Shown one piece after another: positions 1 to 5,755 of a DNA stretch of 8,809 nucleotides (the first letter of the stretch is position 1; each line of letters begins with the position of its first letter). A program made the position numbers and the translations under genes. Under the pieces are notes generated by a model. The model worked only from the letters and a program-made list of their open reading frames with translations. It did no database searches and was not told the origin of the DNA. Source of the stretch: Candidatus Woesearchaeota archaeon (GTDB lineage Archaea > Nanobdellota > Nanobdellia > Woesearchaeales > GW2011-AR4); NCBI GenBank assembly GCA_016211245.1, contig JACQSQ010000034.1:1-8809 (forward strand). The letters are read 5' to 3'.

Positions 1-16
1 AATAACATATGTTATT
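1..16. promoter_or_regulatory. Perfect 16-bp palindrome, candidate operator of the metal-efflux operon
   Basis: The first 16 bases, AATAACATATGTTATT, equal their own reverse complement. The site ends 8 bp before the start codon of the ArsR-type regulator. A symmetric site of this size is what a winged-helix ArsR dimer typically binds. If the transcript is leaderless, the site lies between the TATA box (which would fall just left of the window) and the transcription start, so a bound repressor would block initiation. The palindrome is seen directly; its operator role is inferred from position. It may extend further or have a second copy beyond the left edge. Confidence 0.6.
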
Positions 17-24
17 GATGTAAT

Positions 25-330
25 ATGAAAGCGGAACTAAGACAGCCATACAGGACCTTTTTCGGGACGCTTGCAAACCAGTACAGGCTTGATGTAATTG
101 AAGCGCTGAGGGAAAAGCCAATGAATGTGACTGAAATAAGCAGCAAAACAAAGTTTAACCAATCTACTGTTTCACATAATCTTCAGCGGCTGCAAACCTG
201 CGGATTTGTTTTCGTAAAGCCAAGAGGCAAGGAAAGAGTATATGGACTCAATAAGGACACAATAAAGCCGCTGCTTGTATTGATGAACAAGCATATGAAA
301 AATTATTGCAAACATAATTTGATGGACTGA
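25..330 (+). CDS. ArsR-family winged-helix transcriptional regulator, probable metal sensor
   Basis: This 101-residue protein has the size and layout of ArsR/SmtB repressors. An N-terminal helical region (residues 6-31, with the LANQYRLDVIEAL helix) is followed by a helix-turn-helix (about 33-58: NVTEISSKTKFNQSTVSHNLQRL, of which STVSHNLQRL is the recognition helix), then a beta-wing (60-75, GFVFVKPRGKERVYGL) and a C-terminal dimerisation helix (77-97). Candidate metal ligands are Cys59 just after the recognition helix and His90, Cys95 and His97 in the last helix; there is no canonical CxC or ELCVCD motif in the DNA-binding helix. The start at 25 is the only workable one, since upstream in-frame ATGs hit stops. 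No convincing Shine-Dalgarno is present, so translation may be leaderless. It is the first gene of an operon ending in a heavy-metal ATPase, and a perfect palindrome sits directly upstream, so autoregulated metal-responsive repression is the likely role. Which metal it senses is not shown by the sequence; copper is inferred from the pump. Confidence 0.85.
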   Translation: MKAELRQPYRTFFGTLANQYRLDVIEALREKPMNVTEISSKTKFNQSTVSHNLQRLQTCGFVFVKPRGKERVYGLNKDTIKPLLVLMNKHMKNYCKHNLMD

Positions 331-340
331 GGAGGGAAAA

Positions 341-541
341 ATGAAACAAAACCTAGGAAAAGTGGACAGAGTTTTGAGGTTTGCACTTGCCTTTTGGTGG
401 CTTGGACCCTGGGCTCTCAAATACAGCTTTGAGTGGGTAAACTGGGTAATCTTTGTTATAGGCTGGATTGCATTGATTGAGAGCTTCATAGGCTGGTGCT
501 GGCTGCATAACCTATTTGGAATGGATAGTAAGAGCCAATAA
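341..541 (+). CDS. DUF2892-like small membrane protein (YgaP transmembrane-domain type)
   Basis: This is a 66-residue, Trp-rich hydrophobic protein. It opens with NLGKVDRVLRFALA, matching the N-xG-xxDRxxR opening typical of DUF2892 proteins. Two membrane segments can be drawn at about residues 11-28 and 32-52, joined by a very short turn. The second ends in GWCWLHNLFGMD, which resembles the family's G-x-C-x-L-x-x-LFG ending and carries its only cysteine (Cys53). The family is found alone or fused to rhodanese domains; its function is poorly known, with suggested links to sulfur or metal handling. A good Shine-Dalgarno (GGAGG, 331-335) lies 5 nt before the ATG, and the gene follows the regulator's stop by 10 nt, so it is co-transcribed. 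In this operon it may sit beside the ATPase or deliver a thiol-bound ligand, but that is inference. Confidence 0.8.
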   Translation: MKQNLGKVDRVLRFALAFWWLGPWALKYSFEWVNWVIFVIGWIALIESFIGWCWLHNLFGMDSKSQ

Positions 542-577
542 ATCAAAAAAATAGCTGTATATATGCTTGGGACAAGA

Positions 578-736
578 ATGGCAACTAAAATAATAAAAGA
601 CAGGAAACTATATTTCAGATGCGATGAGTGTAGTTTCTTATATGAAAACAAAAATTTGGCTGAGAAATGTGAAGAATATTGCAAGAAATATCATGCATGC
701 AGCACAGAAATCACAAAGCACGCAATAGACATATAA
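578..736 (+). CDS. 52-residue Cys-rich protein, candidate metal-binding accessory of the pump
   Basis: This short gene is easily missed. It encodes 52 residues with five cysteines and two histidines in a regular pattern: Cys15-x2-Cys18-x12-Cys31-x3-Cys35-x3-His39-x-Cys41, then His48. The CxxC, CxxxC and HxC elements suggest a small zinc-ribbon-like or copper-binding fold. The sequence around YFRCDECSFLYE and EKCEEYCKKYH resembles short conserved hypothetical proteins I associate with copper ATPase genes in archaea and candidate-phylum bacteria; this is recollection, not a search result. Its stop codon is followed after 2 nt by the ATPase ATG, implying translational coupling, and it begins 36 nt after the DUF2892-like gene. 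An in-frame ATG at 563 would add five residues (MLGTR); neither start has a clear Shine-Dalgarno, and 578 is chosen because the Lys-rich start leads directly into the Cys domain. Possible roles are a metallochaperone or a Cys-rich metal buffer. The function is not established. Confidence 0.72.
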   Translation: MATKIIKDRKLYFRCDECSFLYENKNLAEKCEEYCKKYHACSTEITKHAIDI

Positions 737-738
737 AA

Positions 739-3384
739 ATGGCAAAAGACCCAGTCTGCGGAATGGAAGTGGAAGAGAAAAAGTCAAAATACAGCATAGT
801 TATCGATGGAAAGAAATATTATTTCTGCAGCAGAAATTGTTATGAAAAATTCATTAATCTAAAAAACGCATCAAAGCATAAAAAATCTGAAAAAACAACA
901 AAAAGCGACAATATAACTAATAAAAATAATATCCAAAAAACAACTAAAACAACTATATCTATTTCCGGCATGCATTGCGCAACTTGCGCACAGACGATAG
1001 AAAAATCATTGTCAAAAGAAAAAGGCGTTCTGAAAGCGTCTGTTAATTTTGCGTCAGAAAAAGCGAATGTTGAATATGACCCAAACGTGGTTGATGAAAG
1101 CAAATTAAGGAAAGCAGTGAAGAATGCAGGATATGATGTTCTCGATCGCTTCGTTTCCGAACCCAGTATTAGCGAATTGAAATTAAAAGTCATCGGGATG
1201 GACAATCCACACTGCGTCGGCACTGTAAATGATGCCCTCAATCTAGTGAAAGGTTTGGTATCAAAAGAATTATACGTAAATCAGAATGCTTTCATAAAGT
1301 ATGATCCAAAATTGGCCAATGCCGAAGCAATAAAAAAAGCAATAAAAAATGCAGGCTACGAGCCTATTGAGCAGAAACAAGGAGCTGATGTGGAGAAAGA
1401 GGCAAGGGAAAAGGAAATAAGAAGGTTAAAGTGGGAAGTAATAATAGGCGCTATTTTAAGCGTTCCAATTTTTATTCTTTCATTTCCGGAGTGGTTTAAG
1501 ATAATGATTCCTTACCAGAATTTTGTTTTGCTTCTTCTTGCAAGTCCTGTGCAGCTCATACTTGCGTACAGATTTTACGTAGGAACTTACATAGGCTTGA
1601 TGAATAAAACTGCAAATATGGATACTTTGATTGCAGTAGGAACAGGAGCTGCTTACATTTACAGCCTGTTGGCAACATTTTTTCCAAAGATGTTCACAGG
1701 AAGCGTGTATTATGACACATCTGCAATAATCATTACATTCATTTTGCTTGGGAAATATCTTGAGGCGCTGACAAAAGGCAAGGCATCCGAAGCGATAAGA
1801 AAGCTTATCGGCTTGCAGGCAAAGACTGCGATTGTTGTAAGAGACGGCAAAGAAATTGAAATTCCAATAGAAGGGCTGCAGATTGGCGATGTTTTTATTG
1901 TAAAGCCAGGGCAGAAGATAGCAACAGATGGAATAGTGATTTCAGGAGATTCCCATATTGATGAGTCAATGATTACAGGGGAGAGCATGCCTGTATCAAA
2001 GAAAATAAATGATAAGGTGATAGGGGCAACGCTCAACAAAAGCGGCATGCTTAAAATAAAATCCACAAAAATCGGAAGCGACACAATGCTTGCGCAGATA
2101 ATAAAGCTTGTTGAGGAAGCGCAGGGCTCAAAAGCCCCAATTCAAAGGCTTGCTGACAAGGTTTCCGGCGTTTTTGTCCCAATTGTCATATTAATCGCAA
2201 TATTGTCCTTTCTTTTCTGGTATTTTATAGCCCCGAATTCCCTAAATGTTCCATCAAATGATTTCATTTTTGCCTTTACCATATTCATTGCTGTCTTAAT
2301 CATAGCCTGCCCATGCGCTCTCGGCCTTGCAACTCCAACAGCCATAATGGTTGGCACAGGAAAAGGAGCTGAAAATGGAATTTTGATAAAGAATGCGGAG
2401 GCGCTTGAAACAGCGCATAAACTGACCACAATTGTTTTTGACAAGACAGGCACATTGACAAAGGGAAAGCCGGAAGTTACAGATATTGCTGTCCTTGACA
2501 AAAAGTTTGTTGAGAATGACATATTGAAATTTGCTGCCATTGCAGAGAAAAGCTCGGAGCATCCATTGGCAGAATCTGTGCTCAATTTAGCGAAGAGCAG
2601 GAAAATAACCATAAGCGAGCCAATCAAATTCGAAGCAATTAGCGGAAAAGGAGTTTCTGCAAAATACAAGAATTATGATTTGCTGATAGGAAATGATAAA
2701 TTGATGCATGAATACAAAATCAAAATTGATGATGAAGCAGAAGAAAAAATCAAACAACTTGAGGAGCAGGGCAAAACAACTGTTATTCTTGCATTAAATA
2801 AATCAATTATTGGGCTTATTGCCATTGCAGACACCTTAAAAGAGAATTCAAAAGAAGCAGTAGAGGAATTGCATAAGCTTGGCAAGGAAGTTGCAATGAT
2901 TACTGGTGATAATGAAAGGGTTGCAAATGCCATTGCAAAACAGCTTGGAATAAAAAAAGTCCTTGCAGAAGTCCTTCCTCAGGACAAGGAAAAAGAGATT
3001 AAAAAATTGAAATCAGAAGGAAAAATAGTAGCAATGGTCGGCGACGGGATAAATGACGCCCCCGCATTGGCAGCAGCTGATATTGGAATTGCAGTAGGAG
3101 CCGGAACCGATGTTGCCATAGAAACAGGACAGATAATCCTCATAAAAAACGACTTGAGGGATGTAGTGACTGCAATCAAGCTAAGCTCCTACACCATCAG
3201 GAAAATCAAGCAAAATTTATTTTGGGCATTCATATACAATGCTGCAGGCGTTCCAATAGCTGCCGGATTGTTGTATCCATTTTTTGGTTTCTTATTGAAT
3301 CCCATAATTGCGGCAGCTGCGATGGCATTTTCATCTGTTAGTGTTGTTAGCAATAGTTTATTGATGAGGATGTGGAGAGGATGA
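739..3384 (+). CDS. copA: Heavy-metal P1B-type ATPase, CopA-like Cu(I) exporter with YHS and two HMA domains
   Basis: This 881-residue membrane pump exports a soft metal ion, most likely Cu(I), using ATP. An N-terminal YHS/TRASH-like domain (residues 4-40: DPVCGM, Cys30, Cys34) is followed by a Lys/Asn-rich linker, a canonical HMA domain (about 73-140, GMHCATC with Cys80 and Cys83) and a second HMA domain (about 147-212). The second domain reads GMDNPHC and so lacks the first cysteine. The ATPase core has all key motifs: actuator TGES (413-416), membrane metal site CPC (524-526), phosphorylated Asp568 in DKTGT, His608-Pro609, and GDGINDAP (768-775). Tyr833-Asn834 in the seventh membrane helix and Met862/Ser865-Ser866 in the eighth match the Cu(I) P1B-1 signature. 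Eight membrane segments can be placed. The open frame reaches back to an ATG at 679, but that overlaps the upstream Cys-rich gene and adds 20 unrelated residues; the ATG at 739 gives MAKDPVCGM, the normal YHS opening, 2 nt after the upstream stop. Silver transport is an alternative. The gene looks intact. Confidence 0.95.
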   Translation: MAKDPVCGMEVEEKKSKYSIVIDGKKYYFCSRNCYEKFINLKNASKHKKSEKTTKSDNITNKNNIQKTTKTTISISGMHCATCAQTIEKSLSKEKGVLKASVNFASEKANVEYDPNVVDESKLRKAVKNAGYDVLDRFVSEPSISELKLKVIGMDNPHCVGTVNDALNLVKGLVSKELYVNQNAFIKYDPKLANAEAIKKAIKNAGYEPIEQKQGADVEKEAREKEIRRLKWEVIIGAILSVPIFILSFPEWFKIMIPYQNFVLLLLASPVQLILAYRFYVGTYIGLMNKTANMDTLIAVGTGAAYIYSLLATFFPKMFTGSVYYDTSAIIITFILLGKYLEALTKGKASEAIRKLIGLQAKTAIVVRDGKEIEIPIEGLQIGDVFIVKPGQKIATDGIVISGDSHIDESMITGESMPVSKKINDKVIGATLNKSGMLKIKSTKIGSDTMLAQIIKLVEEAQGSKAPIQRLADKVSGVFVPIVILIAILSFLFWYFIAPNSLNVPSNDFIFAFTIFIAVLIIACPCALGLATPTAIMVGTGKGAENGILIKNAEALETAHKLTTIVFDKTGTLTKGKPEVTDIAVLDKKFVENDILKFAAIAEKSSEHPLAESVLNLAKSRKITISEPIKFEAISGKGVSAKYKNYDLLIGNDKLMHEYKIKIDDEAEEKIKQLEEQGKTTVILALNKSIIGLIAIADTLKENSKEAVEELHKLGKEVAMITGDNERVANAIAKQLGIKKVLAEVLPQDKEKEIKKLKSEGKIVAMVGDGINDAPALAAADIGIAVGAGTDVAIETGQIILIKNDLRDVVTAIKLSSYTIRKIKQNLFWAFIYNAAGVPIAAGLLYPFFGFLLNPIIAAAAMAFSSVSVVSNSLLMRMWRG

Positions 3385-3394
3385 ATTCAAATAA

Positions 3395-3423
3395 AATTGG
3401 AACAACCAATTCCATATTCTTTT
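3395..3423 (+). terminator. Small hairpin with T-rich tail after the ATPase gene
   Basis: Ten bases after the ATPase stop, AATTGG (3395-3400) and CCAATT (3406-3411) form a 6-bp stem around the loop AACAA, followed by a T-rich stretch ending CTTTT (3419-3423). In archaea T-tracts drive termination and hairpins are optional, so this is a plausible end for the metal operon transcript. The stem is weak and AT-rich, so the call is tentative. Confidence 0.35.
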
Positions 3424-3446
3424 GACATAATTACTGATTCATAACC

Positions 3447-3454
3447 TATTTAAA
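3447..3454 (+). promoter_or_regulatory. TATA-like box for PEP carboxylase, probable leaderless promoter
   Basis: TATTTAAA is centred about 26 nt before the A of the PEP carboxylase ATG. That is the usual archaeal distance from TATA box to transcription start, so transcription would begin at or next to the start codon. No Shine-Dalgarno lies in front of the ATG, which agrees with a leaderless mRNA. The bases just upstream (ATAACC) could hold a BRE but are not a strong match. Confidence 0.6.
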
Positions 3455-3476
3455 CCCTTTATTTTTACTTTGCCTT

Positions 3477-4952
3477 ATGCCCAAGCACAACGTCTCAAGA
3501 GCCATGTCAACGCAGCATCCTGACAATGTCAATCATCCATTTTTTTCTGACAATCCGGAGCTTGCAGGAGAGGACGAAATTAAGGAAGTATTCTACACTT
3601 ACTCCCATATTCACTGCAAAGAGCAGCTGTGGGACTGCGAAGGGAAGGAAGTTGATAATTTTGTTGTCAAGAAATTATTGACAAAATACGAGCCTTATTT
3701 CAAGAAACACGCCTTGGGAAAAGAAGTATTCCTTACTTTGAGGGTTCCGAACCCGTCCGTGGAGAGGAACGAGGCAAAAATACTGCTTGAAACTTTGGAA
3801 AGCATCCCGAGAAATTTTGATGCGGCGAAGCTGTTCTACAATGACGATATTGCACCAATATTCGAGATTGCTCTGCCAATGACAACTGATTACAGGGAAT
3901 TGACAAGAATATCGGAATATTATAGGCGCCATGTTGTTGGCAAGCAGCACCACAAGCTCGGAACCGATGTTACCATAGCAGAATGGATTGGCAAATTCCA
4001 GCCGGAAGCAATAAGGATAATCCCCTTGATTGAGACAAAAGAGACTATACTAAATCCTGAAAATATAGTCGAAGGCTACCTAAAAGAAGAAAAAGCCGAG
4101 GATTATCAAAGAGTCTGGCTTGCAAGATCTGACCCGGCATTGAATTACGGAAATTTGGCAACAGTGTTGATGCTCAAGATTGCGCTCCAGAAACTGGGTG
4201 ATTTGCAGAAAAAGCTTTCAATAGACCTACTTCCAATACTGGGCTGCGGCTCAGCCCCTTTCAGGGGAAATTTCAAGCCCACAAACATAAAGAACTGCAT
4301 TCAGGGATACCCGAGCGTTTATACTTATACATTGCAGTCTGCGTTCAAGTACGATTATAACATAAATGAAGTTACAAAAGCGGTTGAATTCCTGAACGAA
4401 TCAAATCCTTCAAAGCCAGTATCTGTCGATGAAAAGAAATGCCTTTCAATAATCGATAAACTGATGCATGAATACAGGAAACAAGTAAAATTGCTCGCTG
4501 ATTTCATAAATAATATCTCACCTTATATACCATCGAGAAGAAAGAGGAAGCTGCATATAGGACTGTACGGCTATTCCAGAAGCATTGGCGATTTAAAACT
4601 GCCCAGAGCCATAACATTCTGCGCAGCCCTGTACTCTTATGGGTTGCCGCCGGAAATAATCGGGTTGAACGCTTTGGAAGAGAAAGACACAGATTACATA
4701 AAAGACATTTACCCTAATTTCGGGAATGATTTGACTGACTCCTTAAAATACCTGAATGAGGATAACTTGCACATTTTCCCTAATGAAATTACTGGAAAAA
4801 TTGAGAAAATAAAAAATATGGCTGATTATGAAGTTGATGCAAAACATAAAAAGGTCACGTCTATAATCTTAGAAGATTTGAAGAAAAAAGACTACAGATT
4901 GCTGGCAGAGAACATAACAAGGGCAGGATTCATAAGGGGGTTTTTGGGATGA
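3477..4952 (+). CDS. ppcA: Phosphoenolpyruvate carboxylase, archaeal type
   Basis: PEP carboxylase condenses phosphoenolpyruvate with bicarbonate to give oxaloacetate and phosphate, replenishing four-carbon acids for biosynthesis. The 491-residue length and the whole sequence fit the short archaeal-type family, which is about half the size of bacterial and plant enzymes. Recognisable blocks in order are SRAMSTQHPDN (7-17) at the N-terminus, RVPNPSVERNEAKILLETLESIPR (89-112), APIFEIALPMTT (126-137), IPLIETKETIL (182-191), ARSDPALNYG (216-225), the glycine-rich GCGSAPFRGN (256-265), SRRKRKLHIGLYGYSR (353-368) and PRAITFCAALYSYGLPPEIIGL (376-397). It closes with RAGFIRGFLG, the basic, glycine-rich end expected of the family. 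The enzyme is cytosolic, with no signal or membrane segment. The ATG is preceded by a TATA box at the leaderless distance and begins the family-typical MPKxN. It stands alone between the metal operon and a convergent gene. Compared with the allosteric long enzymes, this family lacks the aspartate-regulated extra regions. Confidence 0.95.
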   Translation: MPKHNVSRAMSTQHPDNVNHPFFSDNPELAGEDEIKEVFYTYSHIHCKEQLWDCEGKEVDNFVVKKLLTKYEPYFKKHALGKEVFLTLRVPNPSVERNEAKILLETLESIPRNFDAAKLFYNDDIAPIFEIALPMTTDYRELTRISEYYRRHVVGKQHHKLGTDVTIAEWIGKFQPEAIRIIPLIETKETILNPENIVEGYLKEEKAEDYQRVWLARSDPALNYGNLATVLMLKIALQKLGDLQKKLSIDLLPILGCGSAPFRGNFKPTNIKNCIQGYPSVYTYTLQSAFKYDYNINEVTKAVEFLNESNPSKPVSVDEKKCLSIIDKLMHEYRKQVKLLADFINNISPYIPSRRKRKLHIGLYGYSRSIGDLKLPRAITFCAALYSYGLPPEIIGLNALEEKDTDYIKDIYPNFGNDLTDSLKYLNEDNLHIFPNEITGKIEKIKNMADYEVDAKHKKVTSIILEDLKKKDYRLLAENITRAGFIRGFLG

Positions 4953-4960
4953 GTAACCAG

Positions 4961-4974
4961 CTTCTGACAAGAAG
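4961..4974 (+). terminator. Short hairpin in the convergent PEPC / DUF218 gap
   Basis: The 49-bp gap between the two convergent stops contains CTTCT-GACA-AGAAG, a 5-bp stem with a 4-nt loop, 8 nt after the PEP carboxylase stop. A short T-rich patch (CAATTTTATAG, about 4987-4996) follows. It could help end the + transcript, but the stem is short and could occur by chance. Confidence 0.22.
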
Positions 4975-5001
4975 GAAACATTGGTCAATTTTATAGAAGT
5001 C

Positions 5002-5754
5002 TCAATATATATTCCTTAATATCTCTGGCAATGGCCTCAATTTGGTGCCACTCCTGTATTCATCAGAATCTATGTATCTGGCAAGTGCATCGAATGTCAG
5101 TATTCTGCCTTTTAATTCTTCCAAATCTTTTATTCGTTGTTGCCCCCATGCTTCTTGTGCTTTCACTTGCTCCGGACTAAGACCAACGTCAGGAATAGCC
5201 AAATAATGCAAGAAATAACTTTCCTCAGGAGGCAGGTGAAAAACCCAATCAAAGACTCTGTTTGCTCTTGGCACGTGTGACTCTGAAACTATCAATAATA
5301 ATTTTCTTAACCCCTTGTCTTCCGTAATAGTCCTGGCGAAATAAGCATTTCCTAATGTGTCACTTGAAGAAGTTTCAGCAATAACTTTTGCTTGGGGAAT
5401 TCCTCTCCCTACCAAATATTTTTTTGATGCATCTGCTTCGTAAACAGGCTGCCCCTCAACAATAACCTGAGGTTTATGCAAAGTTCCCCGAGACAAGGTC
5501 ACCACCAACCTGGAATAATCCGCCCATTGTATGCCTGCTTCTAACCTAGCCTGAACCCTTGGCGGAACACTTCCATCTATTTGCAACCCATTGCCTGGTA
5601 TTAGTATTGCATCCAAAGTCTGACCTCTAGCAAAATCAATAGGTGGAAAAATCTTACCAACGCTTAAACCATCCATACTCATAGAACTGATATTTGATTT
5701 TAATATTTTACTGTTTTCCCCAAGATTTTTAAATTCCGGGTTTAAACTCACCAT
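5002..5754 (-). CDS. DUF218 / YdcF-like (SanA-ElyC family) protein
   Basis: This 250-residue soluble protein carries a DUF218 domain at about residues 47-190. Visible landmarks are the opening strand DAILIPGNGL (48-57), the Arg-containing helix PPRVQARLEAGIQWA (64-78), the second strand LVVTLSRGT (83-91, where most relatives have SGG), Glu106-Ala107, YLVGRGIPQAKVIAE (113-127), Ser130/Thr133/Asn136-Ala137 in the S-x-T-x-x-N-A motif, and LLIVSESHVPRA (153-164) with His160 and Arg163. The domain has a Rossmann-like fold; YdcF binds S-adenosylmethionine, and ElyC and SanA act in envelope processes, but the reaction is unknown. Unlike SanA and ElyC, no membrane anchor is present. The C-terminal 60 residues are helical and unassigned. 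The start is uncertain. The ATG at 5754 abuts the divergent trhO start with 1 bp between. Met25 (5682) and Met27 (5676) are alternatives that keep the whole domain and lie 22-28 nt from an AT-rich TATA-like stretch (5698-5710). No Shine-Dalgarno decides between them. Confidence 0.75.
   Translation of the reverse strand: MVSLNPEFKNLGENSKILKSNISSMSMDGLSVGKIFPPIDFARGQTLDAILIPGNGLQIDGSVPPRVQARLEAGIQWADYSRLVVTLSRGTLHKPQVIVEGQPVYEADASKKYLVGRGIPQAKVIAETSSSDTLGNAYFARTITEDKGLRKLLLIVSESHVPRANRVFDWVFHLPPEESYFLHYLAIPDVGLSPEQVKAQEAWGQQRIKDLEELKGRILTFDALARYIDSDEYRSGTKLRPLPEILRNIY
5698..5710 (-). promoter_or_regulatory. AT-rich TATA-like stretch, possible promoter for a shorter DUF218 protein
   Basis: On the - strand this reads TAAAATATTAAAA and is centred about 28 nt before the internal Met27 codon of the DUF218 gene (22 nt before Met25). 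That spacing suits a leaderless archaeal promoter. If used, the true gene would start near 5676-5682 and a normal divergent spacer of about 75 bp would separate it from trhO. It competes with the TATA-like element inside trhO (5782-5790). Confidence 0.35.
5726..5735 (+). promoter_or_regulatory. TATA-like box for trhO
   Basis: TTTTTAAATT is centred about 26 nt before the trhO ATG, the normal distance for a leaderless archaeal start. A second TTTAAA, inside the palindrome GTTTAAAC (5740-5747), lies too close to the start codon to be the TATA box. Under the long annotation of the DUF218 gene this promoter lies inside that gene's coding sequence. Confidence 0.5.
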
Positions 5755-5755
5755 T

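Noticed and set aside
172..684. Open frame of 170 codons on the - strand across the regulator, DUF2892-like gene and small Cys gene
   Set aside because: It lies antisense to three well-supported genes and shows only low-complexity Ser/Leu/Ile-rich translation with no domain.
679..738. N-terminal extension of the ATPase from an ATG at 679
   Set aside because: These 20 codons overlap the Cys-rich gene in another frame and encode residues unlike any YHS start; the ATG at 739 gives the standard MAKDPVCGM opening.
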